DNA of 64,000 nucleotides. Origin: Kurthia sibirica (lineage in GTDB: Bacteria; Bacillota; Bacilli; Bacillales_A; Planococcaceae). The stretch is from contig NZ_QFVR01000004.1 in NCBI RefSeq assembly GCF_003143975.1, positions 1 to 64,000 on the forward strand, in the 5' to 3' direction. The notes under the pieces were generated by a model that did not search any database, was not told where the DNA came from, and saw only the letters and a list, made by a program, of their open reading frames with translations. Made by a program: the position numbers and the translations under genes. Below, one piece after another: positions 46,181-55,916 of the stretch (the first letter of the stretch is position 1; every line of letters begins with the position of its first letter).

Positions 46181-46477
46181 CTTCAATATGACATGATTTT
46201 TTATAAAAACACTGCAAATAAAACAGTTAGTAATGAAGGTATAAATAAAGCACTAAGAATACTATTAGAAAATTGATCTCTATCGCGTATTACAGTTCAT
46301 GGTTTAAGACATACTCATGCTAGTGTACTTTTGTACAAAGGCGCTAACGTTCATTCCGTTTCGCAGCGATTGGGCCATGCCGATAGTCAAACAACACTTG
46401 ATCATTATGCGCATGTGCTGGATGAGATGAAAGAGAGAGATGAATCAATAGCCGTTAATATATATAACTCTTATTAG
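46181..46477 (+). pseudogene. Tyrosine integrase remnant (C-terminal catalytic part)
   Basis: Translation gives the end of a phage-type integrase: SNEGINKALRILLEN, then an in-frame TGA (46274-46276), then ITVHGLRHTHASVLLYKG (H-x-L-R-H box) and LGHADSQTTLDHYAHVL with the catalytic tyrosine, ending at TAG. The N-terminal two thirds are missing; a TAA precedes the surviving frame. It points towards tRNA-Arg(UCU), the usual arrangement for an element integrated at a tRNA 3' end. Confidence 0.9.
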
Positions 46478-46549
46478 TGGTCACATCGGTGGTCACATCG
46501 GTCACTCTTTCTTTTCATTGTTCATGACACTCTGTTTATTTTAACGAAT

Positions 46550-46598
46550 AAAAAAAGTGCCACAAAGCCTTATTAGTAAAGGGTTTATAGCACTTTTT
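46550..46598. terminator. Terminator between integrase remnant and tRNA-Arg(UCU)
   Basis: AAAAAGTGC pairs with GCACTTTTT around a loop that can pair further; T-runs follow in both directions. Confidence 0.7.
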
Positions 46599-46633
46599 AT
46601 ATTTTTCTGTTTCATCGTATAAAACACTTATTA

Positions 46634-46707
<74 letters not shown>

Positions 46708-46788
46708 AATATTATCTTTTAGTGAATCAACTTACTGATTTCCTAAGGACAATATTTATTATATGCAATATAGCAATGAAAGTCAACA

Positions 46789-47304
46789 TTATTTTTTTAA
46801 TATAGAAAATAAATGTTTAGAGATGATTTTTTTATCTGGTGTTTTGAAATAGACGGTCAGATCATTTTCATCATCTTCCCACTCGACTGTAGCATAACTT
46901 TTAGCGTTTCCATCTCTTGGTAAAGTCAGACTTCCTGGGTTCAGGAATAGCCTATTATTAATTACTTCTGCTCCCATTAGATGAGAGTGGCCAAAAAATA
47001 CGAAATCCGCGTCAGCTTCTTGAGCTTGATCATTTAATAGAGCTAATGTTGTTTTAATATCATATAGATGCCCATGTGTTATAAATACTTTACGGTCATC
47101 TAGGTTGACGATAATATCATTTTCAAAGTTGTCATCAAAATCACAATTACCTTTAACACGAATCATATCGTTAAAATGGTCATCGTTGTAGCTAAGTTCA
47201 CTATCCCCACAATGGAAAAATACATCTGCATCTTGCTCCTGATTAAATACGGTTGAAATTATTTCTGCATCGCCATGTGTATCACTAAGTACGACAATTT
47301 TCAT
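46789..47304 (-). CDS. ysnB: YfcE/YsnB-type metallophosphoesterase
   Basis: A 171-residue calcineurin-like phosphodiesterase. Metal ligands are in LSDTHGD (D8, H10), HCGDSE, KGNCD, THGH and GHSH. Its physiological substrate is not known. ATG behind AAGGTGG; 12 bases downstream of rdgB, the same pair as ysnA-ysnB in B. subtilis. Confidence 0.92.
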   Translation of the reverse strand: MKIVVLSDTHGDAEIISTVFNQEQDADVFFHCGDSELSYNDDHFNDMIRVKGNCDFDDNFENDIIVNLDDRKVFITHGHLYDIKTTLALLNDQAQEADADFVFFGHSHLMGAEVINNRLFLNPGSLTLPRDGNAKSYATVEWEDDENDLTVYFKTPDKKIISKHLFSILKK

Positions 47305-47316
47305 TTTATTACCACC

Positions 47317-47904
47317 TTATCGTTCGCCTATTTTTTCTTGCAATAATTTTAATGCGTTTCCTCTATGAGAGATTGCACCCTTTTGTGCTGGCGTTAGTTC
47401 TGCCATTGTTTTTTCTTGTGAAGGTACATAAAATATTGGATCGTAGCCGAAACCATTTTCACCGCGTTTTTCTTCAAGGATCAGCCCTTCACATGTACCA
47501 AATACAGTCGTTGTTGGGAAATCTGGACCTGTGATTGCTAAACAACAGCAAAACCGTGCTGTACGTTCTTCTGGCGGAATATTTTCTAAGTTTTTCAATA
47601 CTTTAACAATATTTGCTTCATCATCATGATCCCCAGCATAACGTGCCGAATAAACGCCAGGTTCGCCATTTAATGCATCAATCATCAATCCACTATCATC
47701 TGCGATAACTAATAGATTAAGCGCTTTAGCAAGCGTCTCCGCTTTAATAATCGCATTCTCTTCAAATGTTGTACCTGTTTCTTCTATTTCCATATCAGGT
47801 GCGACATCAAACATCGTTACAACTTCATACCCCATTGGTCCAAAAATTGTTTCAAAATCTTTTACTTTACCTCTGTTTTTTGTTGCGATTACGACTTTTT
47901 TCAT
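47317..47904 (-). CDS. rdgB: XTP/dITP diphosphatase (RdgB/HAM1)
   Basis: House-cleaning pyrophosphatase that hydrolyses XTP and dITP to monophosphates. Nucleotide-binding start VVIATKNRGKVKDF, metal motif IADDSGLMIDALNGEPGVYSARYAG and C-terminal base pocket GFGYDPIFYVP plus SHRGNAL. 195 residues. AGGAGG before the ATG. Equivalent to B. subtilis ysnA. Confidence 0.95.
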   Translation of the reverse strand: MKKVVIATKNRGKVKDFETIFGPMGYEVVTMFDVAPDMEIEETGTTFEENAIIKAETLAKALNLLVIADDSGLMIDALNGEPGVYSARYAGDHDDEANIVKVLKNLENIPPEERTARFCCCLAITGPDFPTTTVFGTCEGLILEEKRGENGFGYDPIFYVPSQEKTMAELTPAQKGAISHRGNALKLLQEKIGER

Positions 47905-48005
47905 GTGACTACCTCCTGTATAAATTCCTCTTCATTTTACCATAAATTCATATTTCAACATAAAGAAAGAGCAACGAATTTTCACTTTTCGCTGCCCATT
48001 AAGTA

Positions 48006-48800
48006 CTATAGGTCTATCTTCTGTGCTTGTGTATCATCGAGTTTAAGCCAGTGGTCTAACACCGTCTGGAATTTAGGTACGGAACCTGTTGCAAAAAATT
48101 GGTGCTTACCTCTTATTCCACTCGTATTATCAATCGACATAAATTCAAGTATTTCCTTTGCATGCTTGGCTGTTTCAGTTGCAGATGACACAACATGTAC
48201 TTTTGGGCCAACAACATGTTCAATCAATTCTTGAATAATTGGATAATGCGTGCAGCCTAAAATCATCGTATCGTATGTAGCCTCTTGTAGGGGGGCCAAC
48301 GTCTTCTCAACGAGTTGTTGAGCAAAAGTACCTGTCGACTGTCCGCTCTCTACAAGGGGCACAAGCGCTGGACATGCTAAAGATGTAATAACACTTTGAG
48401 AATACAAGGAGTATAACGCATCCTCGTAAGCGCCACTTTTCACTGTACCGGCAGTTGCAATTACCGCAATTTCATGTGATTTTGTTTCTTTAATCGCTGC
48501 TGTTGCACCTGCATTTATTACACCGATCACCGGGAAGTCACATTGCTTCTGAAGTGGTTCAAGAGCCACTGCCGTTGCTGTGTTACATGCGATTACGAGC
48601 ATTTTAATATGCATGCTCTTTAATTTTTCCGCTAGTTCGGTTGTAAAATCTAATACTTGCTCACCAGTACGCGGTCCATATGGGCATCTAGCGGTATCAC
48701 CAATATAGTAAATCGTCTCGTTTGGTAAGTATTTTAGCATTTCTTTTACAACGGTCAACCCACCCACGCCTGAATCTATAACCCCGATGGGAGCATTCAT
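48006..48800 (-). CDS. racE: Glutamate racemase
   Basis: Makes D-glutamate for peptidoglycan. The catalytic cysteine pair is C72 (IACNTATA) and C183 (LGCTHYP), with the N-terminal VIDSGVGGLTVVKE. 264 residues. In B. subtilis gerM and rph lie between racE and the rdgB homologue; here only 101 bases separate them. Confidence 0.96.
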   Translation of the reverse strand: MNAPIGVIDSGVGGLTVVKEMLKYLPNETIYYIGDTARCPYGPRTGEQVLDFTTELAEKLKSMHIKMLVIACNTATAVALEPLQKQCDFPVIGVINAGATAAIKETKSHEIAVIATAGTVKSGAYEDALYSLYSQSVITSLACPALVPLVESGQSTGTFAQQLVEKTLAPLQEATYDTMILGCTHYPIIQELIEHVVGPKVHVVSSATETAKHAKEILEFMSIDNTSGIRGKHQFFATGSVPKFQTVLDHWLKLDDTQAQKIDL

Positions 48801-48811
48801 AAGTTACCGCC

Positions 48812-49282
48812 TCAATCCTCATTCATATCTTCGTTCATTTTTATATACAGCTTTTGTAGTAATACGGATAATTGTGATACCTCTTCATCTTCAAAATCGC
48901 TCACAATATCTTGTAGATAAAGCTGACGTTTATCGATGACTTCTTTAATAATCTTCTCCCCTTCTGGTAGTAGATGAATGCGTACAACTCGACGGTCTTG
49001 CATATCACGTAAACGTTGTACGAGCATGTTTTTTTCCATACGATCAATTAAATCTGTCGTCGTACTAAAAGCTAAGTACATTTTATTCGATAAATCACCA
49101 ATTGTCATGTCCCCAAGCTCGTCCAACCACTGTAGCGCAATAAACTGCGGCGGTGTAATCGTATAATTATTTAGGATTTCGCGACCCTTTTGTTTTACGA
49201 TTGCTGCAATATGTCGTAAATCTTTTTCTAACATACCAATCTCATCGCGATTTACCTTTACATCTTGTTGTTCTCCTGCCAT
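48812..49282 (-). CDS. ysmB: MarR-family regulator YsmB
   Basis: A 156-residue winged-helix regulator: LQWLDELGDMTIGDLSNKMYLAFSTTTDLIDRME is the helix-turn-helix (about 48-82) and VQRLRDMQDRRVVRIHLLPEG the wing. Co-oriented with racE, 11 bases away, as in B. subtilis. Target genes and ligand unknown. Confidence 0.88.
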   Translation of the reverse strand: MAGEQQDVKVNRDEIGMLEKDLRHIAAIVKQKGREILNNYTITPPQFIALQWLDELGDMTIGDLSNKMYLAFSTTTDLIDRMEKNMLVQRLRDMQDRRVVRIHLLPEGEKIIKEVIDKRQLYLQDIVSDFEDEEVSQLSVLLQKLYIKMNEDMNED

Positions 49283-49418
49283 GACTATTCACTCCTACTT
49301 CGATTAATTTACTTCAAAACTCGAATTACTTTATTAAATTAACGTATTAAGTATATTGTGAATGTTAAGTCGAAGATTGGCAAGTATTCTTCTCAAATTC
49401 GGCTATTTTACATAGTAA

Positions 49419-49874
49419 TTAATAAATATTTATGCTTTTTAAGATATCTAATTGCTCAGTCGTCCACTTTGAAGAACGCCCTGTTGTTGAATCCATTTGA
49501 ACAACGGTCCCTCTACCCGTTAAGCGAATATCGCCAGAAACTACACCCATATAATGAATTTCTACAGATGAATTGCCAATACGCGTATATTTTGTATAGA
49601 TACGTACCGTCTCACCAAAAAATATTTGGCCTAAAAAATCACATTGAATGTCGGCCACTACAGGCACAATGGGATTGTCTTCTGCTGTAAAATCATTGAA
49701 TAATTTACTGTCTCCCATAAATTTCATACGCGCTGATTCAAAATAAATAAATGGTACTGAGTTATTCAGATGTCCAAGCATATCGGTTTCCGAAAATCGC
49801 ACTTCAATATCTTCATAAAAAGTAAAATCCTTTTGCCACTTCTCAAAGTCTTCAATATAGGTTTCCTTCATCAT
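49419..49874 (-). CDS. ysmA: Acyl-CoA thioesterase-like hotdog protein YsmA
   Basis: A 151-residue 4-hydroxybenzoyl-CoA thioesterase-type hotdog protein. VRFSETDMLGHLNNSVPFIYFESARMKF holds the active-site Asp and the hot-dog helix. Two adjacent ATG codons occur; the second (49871) is better spaced from GGGGG. Position after sdhB follows B. subtilis, except that gerE, normally next, is absent and a repeat array lies between. Confidence 0.85.
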   Translation of the reverse strand: MMKETYIEDFEKWQKDFTFYEDIEVRFSETDMLGHLNNSVPFIYFESARMKFMGDSKLFNDFTAEDNPIVPVVADIQCDFLGQIFFGETVRIYTKYTRIGNSSVEIHYMGVVSGDIRLTGRGTVVQMDSTTGRSSKWTTEQLDILKSINIY

Positions 49875-49989
49875 TATCCCCCTAAAAGTGAATCATTATT
49901 CATAATGTAATTGTATCAGAATAATATTTAAATAGGAAAGAATATAGTTTCTTACAGCAAGATTTATCCTCACTAACACGCTGCGCCTA

Positions 49990-50405
49990 TACGTGTAGCA
50001 ATATTCTTTTTTTTCATACGATTTAATATCACCCAATCATGACTCATTATTGAATTTTAAAACTAAATTATTTCCGTAACTGGATGTTACTTACCGGTTG
50101 AGCTCGTTTACTTGCCGGTTGAGCCGATTTACTTACCGGTTGGCTCGATTTACTTGCAGCTTAACTAGCAAGATTGGATTACTCCCTTATACGCGACAAT
50201 TCCTTTCGATTGTATGTGATTATCGCCGCGAATGTTGACATAACTACTCTTTTAAAGTGAAAAGTTTAACTTATACAGGTGTTACTTACCGGTTGACTCG
50301 ATTTACTTACCGGTTGAGCCGATTTACTTACCACTTGACTCGATTTACTTACCGGTTGGCTCGATTTACTTACCGGTTGGCTCGATTTACTTGCCGCTTG
50401 AGCTG
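49990..50405 (+). repeat. Modular repeat locus 2: two leader plus 21-bp array modules
   Basis: Same family and orientation as the locus at 29.0-29.75 kb, but diverged. Arrays of 4 units (about 50085-50166) and 6 units (about 50280-50405), here mostly with ACCGGTTG in place of ACCGCTTG. The leader of the second module (about 50167-50279) keeps ATTACTCCCTTA at its start and TTAACTTATACAGGTG at its end. Its hairpins are ACAAT/ATTGT (50196-50213) and GTGA/TCGC (50216-50226), covarying with locus 1. It occupies the ysmA-sdhB gap, head-on to sdhB. Confidence 0.88.
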
Positions 50406-50466
50406 ATTCAACTAACATTACAGATTTCAATGGCGATGGAATTTCTTCCTTTTATGTGTATACAAA

Positions 50467-50498
50467 AACGGCTTCATCTACAAGTAGATGAAGCCGTT
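50467..50498 (-). terminator. Terminator of the sdhCAB operon
   Basis: A perfect stem of about 14 bp (AACGGCTTCATCTAC) with a short loop, followed by TTTTTG on the minus strand. Confidence 0.85.
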
Positions 50499-50507
50499 AG
50501 TTCATTC

Positions 50508-51275
50508 TTAGTCGACCATGTGGTCAGAACCGAAGAAGTTTTTGAACATTTGTACTGTTGCTGCACGGTTAAGTGAAGCGATAGAAGTTGTTAAAGGAAT
50601 ACCTTTTGGACAAGCTGCTACACAGTTTTGTGAGTTACCACAGTTAGCTAAGCCACCATCACCCATGATTGCATCAAGGCGTTCGTCTTTATTCATTGCA
50701 CCTGTTGGGTGAGTATTGAATAGACGAACTTGTGATAATGGAGCTGGTCCCATAAATGAAGATCCAGAGTTCACGTTTGGACATGATTCTAGACATACAC
50801 CACAAGTCATACATTTTGAAAGCTCGTAAGCCCATTCGCGTTTGCGTTCTGGCATACGAGGACCTTCGCCAAGATCATATGATCCATCGATAGGAACCCA
50901 TGCTTTAACTTTTTTAAGTGAATCGAACATGCGTGAGCGGTCGATTTGTAAGTCACGGATAACAGGGAAAGTGCTCATTGGTTGTAATTTTAATGGTTGC
51001 GTTAATTGGTCAACTAATGCTGAACATGATTGACGTGGACGACCATTGATTACCATTGAACAAGCTCCACATACTTCTTCAAGACAGTTCATGTCCCAAG
51101 CTACAGGTGAAGTTTCTTTACCTTCAACAGTTGTAGGGTGTTCACGGATGAACATTAGTACTGAGATTACGTTCATATTTGGACGGTATGGAACCTTAAA
51201 TTTCTCCCAATATGGACTAGAGTCAGTGCTGTCTTGACGTTGAATTTCTACGTCTAACATTTTTTGATCTGCCAT
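50508..51275 (-). CDS. sdhB: Succinate dehydrogenase iron-sulfur subunit
   Basis: Carries electrons from the flavoprotein to the quinone site. Cysteine groups for the [2Fe-2S] cluster (CLEEVCGACSMVING), the [4Fe-4S] cluster (CMTCGVCLESCP) and the [3Fe-4S] cluster (CGNSQNCVAACPKGI) are all present. 255 residues, two bases after sdhA. Confidence 0.97.
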   Translation of the reverse strand: MADQKMLDVEIQRQDSTDSSPYWEKFKVPYRPNMNVISVLMFIREHPTTVEGKETSPVAWDMNCLEEVCGACSMVINGRPRQSCSALVDQLTQPLKLQPMSTFPVIRDLQIDRSRMFDSLKKVKAWVPIDGSYDLGEGPRMPERKREWAYELSKCMTCGVCLESCPNVNSGSSFMGPAPLSQVRLFNTHPTGAMNKDERLDAIMGDGGLANCGNSQNCVAACPKGIPLTTSIASLNRAATVQMFKNFFGSDHMVD

Positions 51276-51277
51276 GA

Positions 51278-53029
51278 TTAGTGGGCACCTCCAGTATAGT
51301 CACGTTTACGTGGTTTAATCATTGAAACATCTACTTCTTCATACGTGATAATTGGATCGAATGAAGGAGTGAATTGCGCAATTGTTGTTTTCAAGAAGTC
51401 TTCATCATTACGTTCTGGGAAATCAGGTTTGTAGTGAGCTCCACGTGATTCGTCACGTAATAATGCGCCTTTTGTAATAACGAATGCTAATGCAATCATA
51501 TTTTTCAATTGACGAGTAAATTGTACGCCTTGGTTAGACCATTTATTCGTGTCATTGATATCAATATTATTCCAACGCTCTTTTAATTCTTCAAGCTTCA
51601 CTAAAGTATTTTCTAAACGGTCGTTATGGCGTACAACTGTTACATTGTTAGTCATTACTTCGCCTAGTTCTTTGTGTAATAGGTATGCATTTTCTGTGCC
51701 TTTAAGGCTCATAACTTCATCCCATTTAGCTTGTTCTTCTTTAACAGCATCTTCATAGATAGCAGTTGGTAAATCTTCAACATGTGTATCTAAGTGTTTG
51801 ATGTAGTTAACTGCGTTTGGACCTGCAACAGAACCACCATAAATAGCTGATAGTAATGAGTTCGCTCCTAGACGGTTACCACCGTGTTGAGAGTAATCAC
51901 ATTCACCGGCAGCAAATGCGCCTGGAATTGTTGTTTGTTGATCATAATCTACCCATAATCCACCCATAGAATAGTGAACTGCTGGGAAAATTTTCATAGG
52001 AACTTTATGAGGGTCGTCACCTACGAATTTTTGATAAATCTCGATGATTCCACCAAGTTTAATATCTAATTCATGAGGATCTTTGTGTGATAAATCAAGG
52101 TATACAACGTTTTCTCCGTTAACACCAAGTTTTTGGTTAATACATACGTCGAAGATTTCGCGCGTCGCAACATCACGAGGTACTAAGTTACCGTATGCAG
52201 GATATTTTTCTTCAAGGAAGTACCATGGTTTCCCATCTTTATAAGTCCAGATACGACCACCTTCACCACGAGCAGATTCCGACATTAGACGTAATTTGTC
52301 ATCTCCAGGAATTGCTGTTGGGTGAATTTGAATGAACTCACCATTCGCATATTTTGCACCTTGTTGGTACACGATAGATGCTGCAGAACCAGTGTTGATC
52401 ATTGAGTTCGTAGATTTACCAAAGATAATACCAGGACCACCACTTGCCATGATTACAGCATCAGCAGGGAATGCTTTAATTTCATGAGTCGTTAAATCTT
52501 GTGCTTTGATTCCTTTACATACACCGTTTTCGTCAAGTACTAGACCTAGGAATTCCCAGCCTTCATACTTAGTTACTAAACCTTCAACTTCCCATTTACG
52601 AACTTGTTCATCAAGTGCGTATAAAAGTTGTTGACCAGTTGTAGCGCCAGCAAATGCTGTACGGTGATGCATTGTACCGCCGAAACGACGGAAATCTAAA
52701 AGACCTTCTGGTGTACGGTTAAACATAACGCCCATACGGTCAAATAAATGAATGATACCAGGTGCAGCATCACACATTGCTTTTACTGGTGGTTGGTTTG
52801 CTAAGAAATCTCCACCGTATACTGTATCATCAAAGTGAATCCAAGGAGAATCCCCTTCACCTTTCGTATTTACAGCACCATTAATTCCGCCTTGCGCACA
52901 TACAGAGTGTGAGCGTTTTACCGGAACTAATGAGAATAATTCTACTTCAGTGCCCAATTCAGCAGCTTTCATAGAAGACATAAGGCCGGCAAGACCGCCC
53001 CCAACAACTATCAATTTGCTTTTCGCCAT
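51278..53029 (-). CDS. sdhA: Succinate dehydrogenase flavoprotein subunit
   Basis: Oxidises succinate to fumarate in the TCA cycle and respiratory complex II. FAD is bound covalently at H41 (RSHSVCAQGGIN); the dinucleotide motif is VVGGGLAGLMSSM. ATG at 53029 lies 11 bases from GAGGAG; an in-frame GTG four codons earlier overlaps that site. 583 residues, close to the B. subtilis enzyme. Confidence 0.97.
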   Translation of the reverse strand: MAKSKLIVVGGGLAGLMSSMKAAELGTEVELFSLVPVKRSHSVCAQGGINGAVNTKGEGDSPWIHFDDTVYGGDFLANQPPVKAMCDAAPGIIHLFDRMGVMFNRTPEGLLDFRRFGGTMHHRTAFAGATTGQQLLYALDEQVRKWEVEGLVTKYEGWEFLGLVLDENGVCKGIKAQDLTTHEIKAFPADAVIMASGGPGIIFGKSTNSMINTGSAASIVYQQGAKYANGEFIQIHPTAIPGDDKLRLMSESARGEGGRIWTYKDGKPWYFLEEKYPAYGNLVPRDVATREIFDVCINQKLGVNGENVVYLDLSHKDPHELDIKLGGIIEIYQKFVGDDPHKVPMKIFPAVHYSMGGLWVDYDQQTTIPGAFAAGECDYSQHGGNRLGANSLLSAIYGGSVAGPNAVNYIKHLDTHVEDLPTAIYEDAVKEEQAKWDEVMSLKGTENAYLLHKELGEVMTNNVTVVRHNDRLENTLVKLEELKERWNNIDINDTNKWSNQGVQFTRQLKNMIALAFVITKGALLRDESRGAHYKPDFPERNDEDFLKTTIAQFTPSFDPIITYEEVDVSMIKPRKRDYTGGAH

Positions 53030-53096
53030 GTTTTTTCTCACTCCTCGTTCAATTAGTAGTCAAGCGCTTTCATACATTCTTAAGTCCCTCAAAAGA

Positions 53097-53708
53097 CTAA
53101 GTGAATGCTAGGATCGCCATCACGCCTACTACTGATAACAATACAAAGATAATCATTGTAATGTAAGTTGTAACTTTTTGTGATTTTGGAGATTGGATAA
53201 GTCCCCAGCTTATTAAGAATGACCAAATACCGTTAGATAAGTGGAATGTAGCAGAAATAATACCTACGATATAGAATGCAAGCATCCATGGAGTTGAAAC
53301 AACATCAGCCATTAAGTTGTAATCAAGTTCCGTACCGTGAAGTGTTTTTTGGAAACGAGTTTGGAATATATGCCACGCGATGAAAATCACAAGGATAATT
53401 CCTGTTAAACGTTGTAACATGAAGAACCAGTTACGTGTAGTACCAAAACGTTTTAAATTTGGTTTTGCAGTGAACGCAATGTATACACCATAGAATGCAT
53501 GGAACATTAATGGGATATAAATTACTACCCACTCAACGATTGGTAGGAATGGAATACTCTCCATTAATCCTGCAGCTTTGTTGAATGCAGCTTCACCATT
53601 TGTTGCTGAATAGTTTACTAATAGATGCACGATTAAAAACAGTCCTACTGGAATTAAACCTAGGAATGAATGTAATCGACGCAAGTAAAACTCACGATCT
53701 TTCGACAA
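53097..53708 (-). CDS. sdhC: Succinate dehydrogenase cytochrome b558 subunit
   Basis: A 203-residue membrane anchor with five hydrophobic helices and histidines that can ligate two hemes b (RRLHSF, IVHLLVN, MFHAFYG, IAWHIF, TFHLSNG). Menaquinone is the acceptor in Bacillales. Start TTG follows AAGGGGGG. First gene of sdhCAB. Confidence 0.95.
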   Translation of the reverse strand: MSKDREFYLRRLHSFLGLIPVGLFLIVHLLVNYSATNGEAAFNKAAGLMESIPFLPIVEWVVIYIPLMFHAFYGVYIAFTAKPNLKRFGTTRNWFFMLQRLTGIILVIFIAWHIFQTRFQKTLHGTELDYNLMADVVSTPWMLAFYIVGIISATFHLSNGIWSFLISWGLIQSPKSQKVTTYITMIIFVLLSVVGVMAILAFT

Positions 53709-53979
53709 GACAGTTACCCCCCTTAGTACTTAAGATAATACATATCCACATACCAAACGATTACGAATGGCTTATTGGACTGTTTACCTTATCATGGTAC
53801 AATATTATGACATGTTCAATTGTACTCTCATAACAAATGAGAGTCAATGTTACCACCACTATTATGCCCCTGAAAAAGTGCGTAATATTCAACAGAAATG
53901 TATACTTTTCGCTATTCCAGTAGCATATTCCCTACAAAAGGTGAAAAGTGAGCGAAAAATAAGAAAGAAGGCTTACTAA

Positions 53980-54399
53980 ATGACCACTGACACGAAAACT
54001 GTAACTGTATTTGGTTACGAATTACTGCGAGACCATATTTTATCAGCGATTGTTGGTAAAAATGAAGAAGATATTTTATATTGGTGCGGTAAAGAAATCG
54101 CACGGAAATTTCCCTTATTAGAGTTAGACGAGGTCACTGATTTTTTCACAGAAGCATCATGGGGCCATCTCATACTTGATAAAACATCAAAAAGCGAAGC
54201 ATTCTATTCCTTGACAGGCGATGCCGATATTTTAAAATTTGATCAACGTAGCTTCAGACTTGAGGCTGGTTACTTAGCGGAGCAACATCAAAAATACAAT
54301 GGCTTTTTAACAGAGTGTCACGAGGAAGTTGACACCAAAAAAAACACAGTGAATTTTCACATAAAATGGGATCGTAAAGACCCTATTCACTCAAAATAA
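53980..54399 (+). CDS. yslB: YslB-family protein (DUF2507)
   Basis: A 139-residue soluble protein: GYELLRDHILSAIVGKNEEDILYWCGKEIARKF and FRLEAGYLAEQHQKYNGFLTEC match YslB. The fold is related to the V4R/NO-binding superfamily. Position divergent from sdhC is conserved in B. subtilis. Role unknown. Confidence 0.85.
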   Translation: MTTDTKTVTVFGYELLRDHILSAIVGKNEEDILYWCGKEIARKFPLLELDEVTDFFTEASWGHLILDKTSKSEAFYSLTGDADILKFDQRSFRLEAGYLAEQHQKYNGFLTECHEEVDTKKNTVNFHIKWDRKDPIHSK

Positions 54400-54460
54400 T
54401 GATGTACATACCTATTAAATAGCTGTTTTATTTTTAATCCAATTCATCGTTATATCGTTA

Positions 54461-54501
54461 AAAACCCAACGATTTTGACTAATGTCAAATCGTTGGGTTT
54501 T
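54461..54501. terminator. Bidirectional terminator between yslB and lysC
   Basis: A 17-bp stem (AAAACCCAACGATTT... with one bulge) and T-rich tails on both strands. Confidence 0.85.
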
Positions 54502-54550
54502 CTTTTTTATAATATATTAAAATAATTTTGTTTTTTAAAATTACTATTCT

Positions 54551-55783
54551 TTACGCGATAGTTTCAGGCAGAATGGACAAATCAAATTGCTCATGTAATG
54601 CGTTTGCTGCATGGAGCATTTCTTCTTGTGGAATAACGACTGACACTTTTATTTCAGAAGTACTGACCATTTTCACCGGAATACCTTCTTTATATAAACA
54701 ATCAAACATCGTGGCAGCAACACCTGGATTCGATGCCATACCTGAGCCGACAATCGACACTTTTGCAAGTTCTGCTTCATGATCAATATGGTCGAAACCC
54801 AATGTATCTTTATGCTCACCTAAGATAATTAATGCTTCTTTTAACTGTTCTTTTTTCACTGAGAATGACACAGTTGGCGTCATATTTGGAATGACAGATT
54901 GTACGATAATATCAACATTAATATGATGTTTTGCTAAAGTCGTGAAAATACTTGCTAAAGAACTCGTATAAGGCGCTTCATAATATACCGTTAAACGAAT
55001 AATATCTCCTTCAAAAGCAACACCTCTAACAACTATATCTTTTTCCATCTGTACTTCCTCCTTCAACATCGTTCCTTCTTCTTCGCAATAGCTTGAGCGA
55101 ACAGACATCGGCATTTCATAGTTTTTTGCTAATTCAACAGATCGTGGATGTAGGACACCCGCCCCTAAATGCGCTAATTCCAGCATTTCATCGTAGCTCA
55201 GTTGTGGAATTTTACGGGCATTTTTGACATAGCGTGGATCACTTGTATAGACACCCTCAACATCGGTATAAATATCACAACGTTGCGCTTGAATAGCTGC
55301 GGCAATTGCCACAGCTGTTGTATCTGAACCGCCACGTCCTAAAGTTGTAATATTATCATTGCTGTCCACACCTTGAAAACCAGCAACAACGGCTACCTTG
55401 CCTTCCGCTAATGCTCGTTCGATTGCTTGTGTGTCAATCTGTTCAATACGCGCATTACTTGGTACTGTTTCCGTATGAATACCAGCTTGCCACCCGGTAA
55501 AAGATTGCGCTTTTAAGCCTAATTTCTGCAGAGCAATAGAAAGCAAAGAAATTGTCACCTGTTCACCCGTTGTTAACAAGACATCTAGCTCGCGTTTTGA
55601 AGGTTCTGCACACAGCTCGTTAGCCATATGCACAAGTTGATCTGTTGTTTTGCCCATTGCAGATACGACAACAACTAAACTATTGCCTTTTTCTACTTCT
55701 TTTAAAACCCTCGCTGCTACACGTTGAATATGAGCCGTTGTCGCTACGGAAGTTCCACCAAATTTCACAACTAATTTATTCAT
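54551..55783 (-). CDS. lysC: Aspartokinase (lysine-regulated)
   Basis: Phosphorylates aspartate, the first step to lysine, threonine, methionine and diaminopimelate. Kinase motif VVKFGGTSV at residue 4 onward, GRGGSDTTAVAIA at about 150 and FTDVEGVYTSDPR-like YTDVEGVYTSDPR at about 170; two ACT domains fill the C-terminal third. ATG at 55783 behind GGGAGAG gives 410 residues. A 34-codon upstream open stretch lies inside the riboswitch terminator and is not coding. Confidence 0.95.
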   Translation of the reverse strand: MNKLVVKFGGTSVATTAHIQRVAARVLKEVEKGNSLVVVVSAMGKTTDQLVHMANELCAEPSKRELDVLLTTGEQVTISLLSIALQKLGLKAQSFTGWQAGIHTETVPSNARIEQIDTQAIERALAEGKVAVVAGFQGVDSNDNITTLGRGGSDTTAVAIAAAIQAQRCDIYTDVEGVYTSDPRYVKNARKIPQLSYDEMLELAHLGAGVLHPRSVELAKNYEMPMSVRSSYCEEEGTMLKEEVQMEKDIVVRGVAFEGDIIRLTVYYEAPYTSSLASIFTTLAKHHINVDIIVQSVIPNMTPTVSFSVKKEQLKEALIILGEHKDTLGFDHIDHEAELAKVSIVGSGMASNPGVAATMFDCLYKEGIPVKMVSTSEIKVSVVIPQEEMLHAANALHEQFDLSILPETIA

Positions 55784-55840
55784 CCAATCTCTCCCATACA
55801 TAATTAATATGCGGGCGATGACCACAATGACTTCCAAAAA

Positions 55841-55888
55841 AACAACAAAAAAAGACGGCACTTTATCTTGGTAGATAAAGGCCATCTT
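55841..55888 (-). terminator. Terminator of the lysine riboswitch
   Basis: AAGATGGC-C-TTTATCT pairs with AGATAAA-GT-GCCGTCTT, followed by TTTTTTT on the minus strand, between the aptamer and lysC. This is the OFF-state attenuator. Confidence 0.85.
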
Positions 55889-55916
55889 GCATGTCTATTC
55901 TTAAAGAACATTCATG

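Noticed and set aside
55784-55885. 34-codon N-terminal extension of lysC
   Set aside because: It lies in the lysine riboswitch terminator; the ATG at 55783 has a ribosome site and starts the FGGTSV domain correctly.
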